Part shown: piece after piece, positions 45,231 to 56,440 of the stretch
Layout: each line of letters starts with the position of its first letter
How positions within the stretch are numbered: position 1 is the first letter of the stretch
From: Liriodendron chinense
Lineage: Eukaryota > Streptophyta > Magnoliopsida > Magnoliales > Magnoliaceae
Direction: 5' to 3'
NCBI GenBank assembly: GCA_003013855.2
Contig: ML058552.1
Location: 2,895,501-2,959,500, forward strand
Length of the DNA stretch: 64,000 bases
Notes under the pieces: generated by a model
Told to the model about the DNA's origin: nothing
What the model saw: only the letters and a program-made list of their open reading frames with translations
Database searches by the model: none
Made by a program: the position numbers and the translations under genes

Positions 45231-46250
45231 TTACTCGTGAAAGATCTTCACCTTGTCGGCATTGATTGGCTCAGGAAGATCCACCCCTCTCATGCTGGTG
45301 AGCCTGAAGGCGCCTCCTGAAAGTACTTCTCTAATGATCAGCGGTCCATCCCACGATGGCTTGAATTTTCCTCTAGGATCAGGAAGGTGTGACAGTAAAA
45401 TCTTCTTCATGACCTATGTCGCCTACTTTGAAACTTCTTTTTCGGACTCTCTTGTTGTAAGCCTGAGCGATCCTTTTCTGATAACATTGGGAATGACTTA
45501 GCGCACACATGCGCTACTCATCTGCTAGGTATAACTGATCGAATCTGGCCCATTACCATTCTTCTTCTTCAATTCCACTTTCCAATAACACCCGTGATGA
45601 CGGTATTTCCACCTCGACTAGTAGAACTGCTTCCATTCCATAAGTAAGCTTGAAAGGCGTAACGCCTGTAATAGATCGTACAGACATTCGATAAGCCCAA
45701 AGTGCATATGGGAGCATGTCTAACCAATCTCGATAGGTCACGACTATCTTCTTGAGTATCCTGACGATCTTCTTGTTTGCGGCTTCTACCCCACCATTCA
45801 TCTGAGGACGGTAAGGGCTTGATCGATGATGTTGAATCTTGACCTTGCTGAGGAAGTCATCCATCTTCTTATTGACAAAAGGGGTCTCATTATCTGTGAT
45901 GATAACATTTGAGATTCCATACCGGCATATGATGTTGTTCTTCATGAATTTGATCACCTGGGATGCTACTATAGTGGTGTAGGAGGCTGCTTCTACCCAC
46001 TTGGTGAAGTAGTCGACTGCCACAAGTATATACTCATGATCGTTTGGCTTTTGGACTCACCTTACCATTGATGTCAAGACCCTACATAGAGAAGGGCCAA
46101 GGAGTTGTCAAGTTGTATAGTTCTGATGAAGGGGCATGGATTTCATTTATATGCTCCTGACACTTGAAGCATTTTCTAACGTGCTGGCAGCAGTCTATCT
46201 CCATGGTGAGCCACTAGTAGCTGAGTCGTAGAATCTTCTTCGCCATCATA
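45231..46250 (-). pseudogene. pol: Tat integrase
   Basis: Integrates the DNA copy into the nuclear genome. The zinc-binding N-terminal part survives near 46150-46200 (CFKCQEH). The first catalytic Asp lies in GLDINGKVSP near 46070, just after a TAG where related proteins have Trp. The core (45553-46023) reads MAVDYFTKWVEA, IITDNETPF and MNGGVEAANKK; exactly 35 residues separate the second Asp from the Glu, a DD35E core. The C-terminal end reads DPRGKFKPSWDGPLIIREV and LPEPINADKVK, with the stop at 45231-45233. Frameshifts between 45380 and 45550 and the stop near 46084 disable it. Confidence 0.83.
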
Positions 46251-46399
46251 TACTCGTTCATGTGTGGGCCATAGATTCCTTTGTGTATTTCTTTCATGAT
46301 TTTAACAGCTTCCGTTTCATCGATGCATCGAAGGAGGACTTAATTACAGTATCGCTTGTAAAGAATTTCAACACTGATGGTAAACTGGCCAGCCAAACG

Positions 46400-47000
46400 C
46401 TGGATGGTTTGACGATCTGTTACTGTTGCTGCTTCTGGATATTCCTGGGTTTGGAGATATTGCTTGATGTTAGAATACTAGAGTTTCTCAGGGGTGGTTT
46501 CTGCCTCTTCTATCTGAAGGCAGAATGCAGGTTCATCTTGAGTTTCAATTGTGAACTCCCATTTTAAAGCTCCTTTTGGGATTTCGAGCATTGATGCAAG
46601 AGTAGCAAGAGCATCTGCAAACTGATTCTTAGCCCTGGGCATGTACGAGAAGGTGATTTCTTTGAACTCTTCGACCAGATTTTCGAAGTATACATGATAT
46701 GGGATTAACTTCTTGTCCTTAGTTTTCCATTCGCCATTGGTCTGGTTGGTGATAAGCTGTGAGTCTCCAAATACTCGTAGCTTCTTAACGCCCAAGATTA
46801 TGGCTTCCTTAGACCAGCGATGCATGCTTTATATTCTGTCATGTTGTTGGTGCATTCGAATGCTATATGCCTTGAGATAGGAATAGGGACGTCGTCTGGA
46901 GAGTAGAGGATTGCTCCAATCCCACTTCCTTTTGAGTTAGCCGCACCGTCGAAGAATATCGTTCATTCCTCTTTCATTTTCATCTCTTCACTTTCGATAA
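46400..47000 (-). pseudogene. Second, archaeal-type RNase H domain
   Basis: The minus strand reads FFDGAANSKGSGIGAIL (catalytic Asp codon at 46948-46950), NNMTEYKACI (Glu) and VFGDSQLITNQ (Asp at 46773-46775), then PRAKNQFADALATLASML. These are the four acidic-residue regions of an RNase H fold, additional to the usual RT-linked copy. An extra archaeal-type RNase H is a hallmark of Tat elements. A frameshift near 46825 separates the DGA part from the rest. All four acidic positions look preserved despite this. Confidence 0.75.
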
Positions 47001-47260
47001 GCAAGAGATCTTCATCAGGGAAAAATGTTTCCAGTGGTTAATAGTTCAGGAGAGAATGAGCGGCAAGATGATCGGCGAGGGCCTGCCCCTTGATTGCTTT
47101 CTAAGTGACATAGGTGATGTCAAACTCAGACAGGAGTAATTGCCACTTAGCTATCCTTCCAGTGAGTGCTGGTTTCTCAAACAGGTACTTGAGCGAATCC
47201 ATACTGAGTAAGGAGGAGAATAGGTAATCCAATCATGTATTTTTGGAGACGCTGAGTTGC

Positions 47261-47636
47261 CTAGACTAGAGCGAGGCAAGTCTTCTCGATTTGGGCATAC
47301 CTGGTCTCATAGTCGGTGAGCTTTCGGCTCAAATAGTATATTGCTTGTTCCTTCTTTTCGGTCTCGTCGTGCTGGCCGAGAACACAGCCAATGAGTTCTG
47401 TTGTTACCGATATGTATAACAATAGGGGTTCTCTAGGAGTGGGTGGCACTAGAACTAAAGGATTCATGAGATATTTCTTGATGCGGTTGAAGGTGACTTG
47501 ACAATCATCATTCCATTCTTTTGGTACATTCTTTTAAAAGAGTTTAAATATGGGCTCGCAGATAGGTGTGAGCTATGCGATGAAGCGACTGATGTATTGA
47601 ATTCTGCTTAGGAAGCCACGAATTTCTTTCTCAGTT
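47261..47636 (-). pseudogene. RT-linked RNase H domain
   Basis: Reads PLLLYISVTTELIGCVLGQ, EKKEQAIYYLSRKLTDYETR and EKTCLALV. It follows the RT in the usual order. The frame breaks at both ends, and sequence from 47000 to 47260 is degenerate, probably the connection to the second RNase H. Confidence 0.75.
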
Positions 47637-48695
47637 CTATGAGGGGGGCATTTCGATGATTGCTCTGGTTTTGGTCTCGTCGACCCTGATGCCATCCTCG
47701 ATCACCATAAAGCTAAGGAGCTTTCCTCCAGTCGTACCAAAGACACATTTCTGAGGGTTGAGACGGAGCCTGTACTTTTCCAACCTGTTCAATAACTTCT
47801 TTAGATGTTCAAAGTGTCCTTCAATTGTGCGAGATTTGACGATCATATCATCCATATATACTCCGAGCTCTTTGTTCATCATATCGTGGAATAATGCTGC
47901 CATTGCTTGCCGATATGTTACTACTGCGTTCTTCAGACTGAACGACATTACCTATAACAGAAGGTTCCCCATGAGGTGATCAACGATGTCTCTCACGATC
48001 TTTAATGGCAATCTTGATTTGATTGTAGCCTGAGAATCCATCCATGAATGAGAAGATCTTGTATCCTGCGGTGTTGTCAACCAGAGTGTCGATATGCGGC
48101 AGAGGAAAGTTATCTTTGGGACTGGCTTTATTAAGATCTCGGAAGTCGATGCACATTTGAACCTTGCCATACTTCTTTGATACTAGTACGATGTTGGCAA
48201 GCCATTCAGGGTAGTTGAAGACTACTAAGAATTCCGTGTTGTATTGCTTAATAACTTCATCGCGAACTTTCAGGGCCCATTCGGCTTCATTCTTCTCAAT
48301 TTCTGTTTAACTGGCTTCATATCTAGCTTTGTTGGCAGATGGTATACAACGAGCTCTTCATCGAGCCCTGGCATGTCTTCATACGAGAACGCAAAGTTGG
48401 ACAATCTTGGAGCTAGGAGCTCTATCATTCTCTGCTTCATATCTGGTGGCAATGATTTCCCAATGTGTACTTCTCTAGGGATTTCTGGTGTCCCTAAGTT
48501 TATTACCTCAAAATCATCGGCTACAACATTGTCCTTAGATTTGAACTTTTTAAGGAGATCCTCTAATTCGAGAGCCGGGTCATCATCTTCCCTATCCCGA
48601 GCTTCATCCAGACCCATGAGTTCGAAGTCTAATTCGATGTCAAAGTCATATGATTCAACTTCAAACTCATGCAACTCTTCAGATGAACTTTGCAC
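47637..48695 (-). pseudogene. pol: Tat reverse transcriptase with N-terminal linker
   Basis: The first 130 or so codons (48270-48695) form an acidic linker ending in DELVVYHLPTKLDMKPVKQK, the entry to RT. The palm follows in another frame with FMDGFSGYNQI (about 48017-48060). After a further frameshift come LKNAVVTYRQAM and the catalytic YMDD (47847-47858), then KLLNRLEKYRLRLNPQKCVFG. At least three frame changes; not functional. Confidence 0.82.
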
Positions 48696-49992
48696 ATTAT
48701 TGAATGCAGGAAAAGAAATGCGTTTTGGTTTTTAAGAATTTTCTAGGATTGAAATGATAGAAGTTTTTAGTTTTTGAAAGTTTTTTTTATTTTTTTTAGA
48801 TTTTTGAGCTTCACGGGACCCTGAACAAACGGGCATTGCAAATCATGATTGATCCCAGCTTGCCCCAGGGTACCGATCGTTACTTAAATCGGCTTTTTTT
48901 TTAAATCCAGAGTCCTCAGATGATTCTTTAGCTGATTCAGAAGTTAAGGGAATAGATGACTATTCGAGACCCCATGCTCCGTCCCTTAGAGAGGTGGGGG
49001 TTGATGATTTGGGCGAAGAATCATGGTCTGGCCCAATGACCATGATTTTTCGCTAGTCTGGTTCGAGATCTGAGTCGTACTCAGTCCCTCCCGGATCACT
49101 TACCTCGCATTGCAGTTCGTTTGGTTCCACGATGAGATACAAGCTTGGAATCTGCACATTGGACCAATCCAGGGCTGGCCATTTCCCTTTCTTGGTCCAA
49201 TGGATGGGCTGCTTCTGCCCCTGGCTGATGGTTGATGGTGTCGATTCCACAGAGATGGGCAGGTTATGTCCCTTGTTGATTGATGCTGAGATGGGAAAGT
49301 TGTGCCCCTGGTTGGCTGGAATTGAAGTGGGCAGGTTGTGCTCTTGGTTGATTGGAATCGAAGTGGGCAGGTTGTGCCCCTAGTTAACGAGAGTAGGTAT
49401 TAGAGTACCCTGGTCCTAAAGTTGTTGTATTTCTTCTTTGTCTTCATCCTCTTCTTTTGGAGGCTTAGGTGGTTCGAGAATCCAGTCCCATCAGATGGGA
49501 GGCCACATGGCCCAGGCTAGGCTCATTGAGAGGCCATTATATAGCGCAGTTGGTAGATTTTTTCTTGAATCTCTGCAAGACTCTCCAAGTCTGATGAATT
49601 GAATGGGTAGGCACTGAAACTTCTTCTTTCTTTTGTCCATGATCACTGACCTGTACCCGAGTCCCCATTTGCATTGATTATATACCAGCGGCATCTTTCT
49701 GAACTTGAAATGATTCTTCATGTGGTATTTGAGACTCAGATGTTCTGTTGGTGGAAAGACACGATCCACACTTAGCAGTTCTGGATTGGGGATAGCATTT
49801 ACAGTCTCAAACTCGAAACTGTGAAATGGGACGTCTTCTTCATAGTGTTAGATGTCGATGACAGGGATATCCGGTTCAGTGGCAGTGATATTGGAAGGAA
49901 TGATGAACTCCTTCTCTACATGGACAGAGATCACTTGGTTCTCACAAATGTACTTTACTCGTTGATGCAAAGTTGATGGCATAGCTCCGACT
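48696..49992 (-). pseudogene. Tat protease-RT linker with 12-residue repeats
   Basis: Low-conservation spacer between protease and RT. Around 49053-49383 the minus strand encodes the repeat GHNLPTSIPINQ, about three and a half copies (36-bp DNA period), followed by KKGKWPALDWSNVQIPSLYL. Elsewhere the frame is broken by several stops. No domain recognised. Confidence 0.6.
49250..49383. repeat. 36-bp tandem repeat in the Tat linker
   Basis: Units start 'agatgggcaggttatgtccc', 'agatgggaaagttgtgcccc', 'aagtgggcaggttgtgctct' and 'aagtgggcaggttgtgcccc' at 36-base steps; in-frame, giving a 12-residue peptide repeat. Confidence 0.85.
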
Positions 49993-50547
49993 TTATGCAG
50001 CCAAAGTCATCCGAGCAACATGTTGAAAGAGGTTGATATATCCAAGATTTAGAATGTGATAGTGGAGATTTTTTGACCTATCTGTACCTCTATATCGACT
50101 TCTCCTTCCACTGATCGGCGGGTGTTGTCGAATGCTCTGACGTATATGGTGTTGGGGTCGGAATGAGGAGGGACTGATTCCCAGGCGTTCCGCCATCTTG
50201 AGAGGGCAGACATTTAAGCTTGAGCCGTTATCGATAAGAACCAGTGGGACACAGATGTCTTTATATCGTAAGGCTATGTTGAGAAACTGCCCATAGTCAC
50301 GCCCTTCTTGTGACAACTCATTATCGGTGAAGGTTATGGCGCATGGAGCCAATAGTTGTCCGATCATTAATGCTATCATCTCAGGTGTCGTGTCTGAGGA
50401 GACGTGGGCATCACTCAGTGTCTTGGCGAATATTTTTCGATGTATGCGAGATGTGCAAAGTAGCTCTCATATGGAGATTTGGGTAGAGATTGACTTGAGC
50501 TGAGTTGTAACATCATATGCAACTTTGTTTTTGCCAAGGCCTACGAG
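49993..50547 (-). pseudogene. Tat aspartic protease
   Basis: The minus strand reads CAITFTDNELSQEGRDY and then VPLVLIDNGSSLNVCPL, the DNG-type active site typical of Tat/Ogre proteases, with RLGISPSSFRP after it. The frame shifts beyond that point. The segment 50380-50547 (VGLGKNKVAYDV and neighbours) is preceding gag-pro spacer that was adjacent to 62130 before the Athila insertion. Confidence 0.8.
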
Positions 50548-50552
50548 AGCGC
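50548..50552. repeat. Target-site duplication AGCGC, left
   Basis: Matched at 62125-62129. Confidence 0.9.
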
Positions 50553-52120
50553 TATTAAGCTCTTAAATGTGTATATTCTAACCCCATTTCATCACTAGCT
50601 ATGCTTGAAATACATGATTAAAGACCCAACTAATGCATGGTTTTATAGTTGTAGGAATGAGAGAGAGAATTCATCAATTGAAGGCTTAGAGACACTGTTT
50701 ACAAGCATTGAAGATCAAAAGACCAAGTGCCAAAAGGTGGAAGAAAGAAATCAAAGGAGAGAAGAAAGAGGTCAAAAAATTGCACTGAAGACCGGTCGTC
50801 CATAGCCTAGGACAGGTCGTCCGACCGATCCGAACACTCAATAGGAGGACCCCTCCTGCCAACCTTGCTAGACCAATCACGACCGGTCGTGTGACGAGTC
50901 GTTCGCTACTCAGACCGGTCGTCAGACCAGTCGATTAATTCCAAAGCTAGGAAGGATTTTTCCAAAAACTCATTGGACGATTTTTGGCCTTTTACGACCG
51001 GTCGTCCATGAGCTCAGACCGGTCCTCCGACCGGTCGTCTGCGTAACAAAGCTTCTTCTACAAGCTCCGAAATTTGATGTGCAAAGAGCAGTTTTTGTGA
51101 ATTTTCTCAAAGTTTCTTCGCATCTAGGGCCTCAAACCAATAAAAGAACTCCTCTAGGTCGTTCCTAAGGCATCCTAGAAGAGATTTACCACGGTGGGAG
51201 GCTGTAGAAGTAAAATCCGGAGTTCTACAGCTCCTCCTAGTTTGTTCTTTTAGTTTTTTATGTTTTCTTAGTTGCTTTCATGTTTCCATGGATCATGAAC
51301 GGCCAAACCTCTTAGCTAGGGCTAAGAGGTGAAGCTTGTAGTGAATCTAAGATATTTTAATTCATTTATTTCGGTTTCAAGTTGGATTATTAGTGAAGAA
51401 CAATGGTTTGAAGTTTGAATAAAGTTCTAAGTATTCTTTCTTAGTCTTATGATGGCTCATGGATGTTTAAAAGAATTGCTTGAGTTCTTAATTATTTTGA
51501 ATAGTTCTAGACCTGTATGCTTCGAGGAATTGGATTCAATATGTTCTAGACCTTGGATTCTTATGTGGGAACTTTTAACCAAAGTTCTACTTTTCTAAAT
51601 TTCTGAATTATGTGTGATTTTATAAGTGATTTGAATTAAGTCCAAATCATGATCTAGTTATGCTTTGTGACAGAGTTTAATGATGATTATGATTGTGATC
51701 TGAACCTATTGGAATTAGGATTGACTTATGCAATTGAGTGTGCTCAAGTCCTAACTTGAATTGAGGGAATCATGTGCATGAATCACACATATGATAGATT
51801 GTTTGTTATAACTGCTCTATTATCCGACTAGATAGGACTTGATTTCGATTCTAGTTGAGTAATTACGAAACCACAGCGAATTGAGCATCAATGATTGCTA
51901 CAAGTGGATCCTTGAACCCCTAGTGCTTTTTATTATTTATTACATTCAGTTTCAGTTCAAAATATCTATCTACATCCAATTTCAAAATTTTGTTTAGTTA
52001 GTTCTCAATTAGAAACCATTGGAAGTGTTGTGTGGGTTCCTACACAAGTCCCTGTAGATTGACCTCGGTCTTACCGAGATTATTACTACATCGGAGCCTT
52101 GCACTTGAGGCGAGCGAACA
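50553..52120 (+). repeat. 5' LTR of the full-order Athila
   Basis: Begins TATTAAGC (partner TGTTAAGC) and ends GCGAACA; 1568 bp. A GACCGGTCGTC-type array lies at about 50790-51045. The TATA region is changed to AATAAAAG (near 51133). Confidence 0.9.
50786..51046. repeat. GACCGGTCGTC array in LTR U3
   Basis: Ten or so variants of GACCGGTCGTC with irregular spacing. Less regular than the 52-53 base array of the other family; the same region in the right LTR is 60786-61046. Confidence 0.8.
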
Positions 52121-52126
52121 AGTTTT

Positions 52127-52143
52127 TAGCACCGTTGCCGGGG
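52127..52143 (+). other. Primer-binding site, mutated
   Basis: TAGCACCGTTGCCGGGG; Athila normally has TGGCACCG or similar here. Confidence 0.75.
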
Positions 52144-52320
52144 ATTGTGACTGGTTTTTCACAAAATTTCTAAAAACAGTTTCTATTTGAGATTTTTAGG
52201 AGTACTTTACTAACTTAGTTTGTTTGCTTTGTTTTACTTTTATAGGAATTCTAGGAGTCGAAGTAGTCACTTCAAATCAGGTTTTTCTAACTCTTTTTCT
52301 TTTATTTTTCTGATATTTGC

Positions 52321-53552
52321 ATACCACATTGGGTTCGAGATTCTAATAACCGACTCATTAGTAAAGGAGGAATTGTTGAAGGGATTGATAGGGAGCCATG
52401 TGCTAAGAAACGTTTCCAATTTTGTCTGAAAGTATGGCTGAAAATCAACCCAACCATATGGCAAATCAAAATCTGGGCCAAACCGAAACGGGAGAGAATG
52501 AGGTTGAGAATCTTTTCCGACCTAGAACACTACGTGATTACTTGCAACCTACAAGAGCGAGCACTCCCTCATGCATAGTTTTTCCACATAATGCAAGGAA
52601 CATAGATCTTAAACTGGGAGTAATCCAACTCCTTCCCAAATTCCATGGACTAGACAGTGAAAGTGCCTATCAACATCTTAAGGAATTTGATGAGGTGATA
52701 GCCACAATGCACTGTGTAAATGTAACTGATGATGTAATAAGACTCAAATTATTTCCTTTCTCCCTTAAAGAGAAAGCTAAGGCTTGGCTTCATGCATTAA
52801 GGCCAAGATCAATTGGCACATGGACTGAGATGACTAGGGAGTTCATTAAAAAGTTCTTCCCAACTCAAAAAACGATCATGTTGAGGCGCCTTATCATGAA
52901 TTTTGCTAAAAAAGAAGATGAGACCTTCTTCCAATGTTGAGAGAGGTTTAAGGACTTGTTAAATGCATGCCCACATCATAGCTACGAAATTTGGCGGGTA
53001 ATAAGTTTTTTTTATGAAGGACTGACTTCACTCATACGCCAATTCATAGAGATGATGTGTAATGGAGAATTCATGAATAAGGAAGCCAAAGAAGCATAAG
53101 ACTATTTTGATGAATTGGCTGAGAATGCAAAGTCTTGGGACACATCTAAACCAATAAATCCCAAGACAAGCGAACAAAAGGAAAATGGAGGAATTTATAT
53201 CCTCTCAGAAGAAGATAACATAAGTGCACGTGTGGCTAGCCTCACAAGAAAAGTCGAGGCCATGGAATTGAAGAAAGGAGAGACGAATAACTCAAAGGAC
53301 GTTGAAATTGTTTGTGGAATTTGTGCCGGGAATCAACATGCAACACAGGATTGTCCCACAATTTCTGCATTCCAGGAAATCTTACAAGAACAATCAAATG
53401 CTATAAACAATTATCAATGGCTATTTAGTGCTCCAAACTCAAACACGTATAACTCTAGTTGGAAGAACCATCCCAATGTCAGTTGGAGGAATGGAACAAC
53501 TGCGAATGCAAACAACACCCCCCAAGCTCAACCTTTACTAAGTCCATCCCTA
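52321..53552 (+). pseudogene. gag: gag of the full-order Athila, first part
   Basis: Starts at ATA in place of the ATG of the other copy (IPHW versus MPHW). A frameshift near 52430 leads to MAENQPNHMANQN. Conserved gag blocks are LLPKFHGLDSESAYQHLKEF, LFPFSLKEKAKAWLHALRPR and EFIKKFFPT. Stops at 52938-52940 and 53097-53099 interrupt it. A CX2CX4HX4C knuckle is encoded at 53312-53354. The reading stops at the inserted solo LTR and resumes at 55159. Confidence 0.85.
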
Positions 53553-53557
53553 GTAAT
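53553..53557. repeat. Target-site duplication GTAAT, left
   Basis: Matched at 55154-55158. Confidence 0.9.
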
Positions 53558-55153
53558 TGTTCACTCCCCAAGTGTAGGGTTGCGAAGTAGTAATAATTCG
53601 GAAAGACCGAGTATCATTCCCACAGAGATTTATGAATGGGTATTCTCTGAATTTGTCTAAAATAACTAGTAATTAAGATCCTATTAAGAACTAAAACTGA
53701 AAAATAGCAATTTGGGTTTAACAGTGAATGTGTAAGGTAATTTCAATCTAAAAAGGCACTAGAGCGCCAAGGATCCACTTTTGACAACTTTCAATGCATC
53801 AACACAACTAGGTCTCTCATAACTCAATCGGAATCGAATTCATATCTCTATCCGATCGGAATATAGAGCGGTTCAATCAACAATTATCGAAAACAGTTGC
53901 TTATTCATTGATTCAATTCCCACATCAATGCTCAGGCCTTGGGCACACTCAATTGTGTAGGCGAAGCCTCTTTCCAATCTAGTTGAGATTCATAACCATA
54001 GCTTTCATCAAATCCTGTCACTAAACTTGATTACGACCAGTGATTAGAACTCTAATTAAATCAAAATCAATCAGCAAACAGCTATTTCAGATTATAACAA
54101 AAAGATACTAACTTTAGTTGAATGAATTCCCACATGAAAATCAGGCCATTGTACACGAGGCAATCAAAGGGTCTACCATGCCCGGAGTCGATGATAGATC
54201 AATGAACTACACAAGCATAACCAATGCTCAGAAGATAAGCTACTAAGTTTAGAATCACTAAGAATCACATGAGCCCGGAGTCATCAAGAGATCAAAGTAA
54301 AACCAAACTCGTACTTGATTCAAACTCATATTGAACTAAAATTCTTCAATTAAAACATAAAAGGAAACCTAGGTTGCATCAATCCATCAAAAACAAATCA
54401 AAAGCTTCACCTCTTAACCCTAGCTAAGAGGTTTTAGTTCATCTCTAACATCCTTGAACTAGAAGCCTCAAAAACATAAAAACTACTAAAACAGGAAGAA
54501 AAGTAAGAAAGCTCGAAGTGGAATCCGTCTCCTAAGCAATCCCCACGTCCTAGCATGCCTTGGTATGAAGAGGAGAAGTCCCTTTTATAGATTGGCATGG
54601 AAGATTCCAGATTTAGCAAGGAATTACGCAATTGTGCAGAGAAAATTGGAGCTTTACGTACAATCTGTTACGCTGACGACCGGTCGCACGACCGGTCTAA
54701 GCTCTTGGACGACCGGTCGCACGACCGGTCTCAAAACCTCAAAAACAGTCCAGTGAGTTTGGTGTTTCTGGACACCCCTCGACCTGTCTGGCGACCGGTC
54801 GTGCGATCGGTCTAAGATGAGAAAAACTAGTCCAAAAAATACACTGTCGACCTGTCTGTCGACCTGTCTGTCGACCTGTTTGACGACCGGTCTACAGACA
54901 GGTCTAAGAACAAAAGTTCAGTTTTTCTTCTTTATCTCTTGTCTTTCTTTCTTACTTCTTTCTTCCACCTTTTGGTATTTGTTATATTGATCTTCAATGC
55001 ATATTATGTGACTCTTTTAACCATGAATTGGTGAAGTCTCCTTCTCATTCCTACAATCACAAATCCATGCATTAGATTAGTCTTTAAATCATGAAATACA
55101 TGCATAATGAGTGATGAATTGGGGTTAGAATATGCACAAGTAAGAGCTCAACA
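53558..55153 (-). mobile_element. Solo LTR of the TGTTGAGCTC Athila family, inverted
   Basis: 1596 bp from TGTTCACTCCCC to AGAGCTCAACA. The minus strand starts TGTTGAGCTCTTAC and is closely related to the LTRs at 15383 and 21680. It carries its own ACCGGTC repeats (54675-54910), here mostly GACCGGTCGCACGACCGGTC. Flanked by GTAAT duplications, with no internal region. Confidence 0.92.
54675..54910. repeat. GACCGGTCGCACGACCGGTC-type array
   Basis: Two near-perfect 20-base units at about 54679 and 54708, followed by more diverged GACCTGTCTG repeats. Same LTR region as the other palindrome arrays but a different spacer inside each pair (GCAC-type rather than AT). Confidence 0.8.
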
Positions 55154-55158
55154 GTAAT
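55154..55158. repeat. Target-site duplication GTAAT, right
   Basis: Follows CTCAACA. Confidence 0.9.
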
Positions 55159-56440
55159 CACACCAAAAGCTACGCTAGAGGAGATTGGGTGCATTCGTAT
55201 CGGTTCAAGATGAATATAACAAGACTAATTCTCTGAAAATTGATGGGTTCATGCAAGAGCAACTTAAATTCAATCAAAATTCATCTCAAGCCATTAATGA
55301 CTTGAAAACCTCAATGGCTAGAGTTGAACCTCATCTCAGTGTTAGGGAGAAAGGCACACTTCCTGCCTAACCTCTCCCTAACCCAAGAACCAAATTTGAG
55401 ATACATGACCCAAGCTCATCCTCCCGACATATGGAACATGTTCAAGCTATCACCACCTTGAGGAGTGGAAAAACAATCGATAGATCTAATCCAGTGAAGG
55501 CCCTAAAGCCTAATGATCTAAAAATTTTCAAAGAGGATGATAGCCCGAACAACACTCCACGTGAGAAAGAACCGGACATGCATTACAAACGGGTTGCCCC
55601 GTTTCCCCAAAGGTTGATTTCACCTAAACCTTTAGACAAAAACCTGAAAATCTTAGAGGCTTTTAAGAAGTGAAGATCAACATTCCGTTGTTGGATGTTA
55701 TAAAATAAATACCATCATATGCCAAATTTATAAAGGAATTGTGTACAGTCAAAAGGAAACATAATGTTCACAACAAAGTACTTTTGACTGAGAATTTAAG
55801 CGCTATTATCAAAGAAGAGGTGCCTCAAAAATACAAGGATCCAGGTAGTCCAACCATCTCATGCATCATAGGTGACTACCGGATCAAACAAGCCTTATTC
55901 GTTTTTGGGGCAAGTATTAACCTCATCCCATACTCGGTCTATGAACAACTTGGGTTAAGTGAATTGAAACCCACCAAAACCACACTCCAACTTGCTGATA
56001 GATCTATTCGTATACCAAGGGGGATGATTGGGGATATCTTGGTCTAAGTTAATAAATTCTACTATCCAGTGGATTTTATTATCTTGGATACACATCCCGT
56101 GATAGGTACCGGTGCTCAAATTCCTGTCATACTAGGACGCCCTTTTTTAGCTACTTCAAATGCAATTATCAATTGTAGAAATGGGCTTGTACAAATGTCC
56201 TTTGGAAATATGACACTCGAGCTGAATATTTTTTATTTATGCAAACAAGCACGGGAAGTTGATGACGAGGTCCATGAAATAAATCTAATTGAATCATTTG
56301 TGGAAGATACATTCCCCTTAACATTCTATTCCGATCCCTTGGAGGCATGTTTGACCCACTCTCATGAGATGGATGATGACAGGATACGAGAGATGGATGC
56401 TATTTTGGATGTTATGCCGGTACTTGATAATAAAAGATAG
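55159..56440 (+). pseudogene. gag-pro: gag-protease of the full-order Athila, second part
   Basis: Continues gag (SLKIDGFMQEQLKFNQNS, HVQAITTLRSGKTI) and then the aspartic protease: YRIKQALFVFGASINLIPYS and IPVILGRPFLATSNAIINC. The catalytic position is Val (FVFGAS) where the sister copy has Asp (LLDLGAS), so the protease is inactive. Several frameshifts and stops occur (55370, 55671, 56045). It ends at 56440 before the RT linker. Confidence 0.82.
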
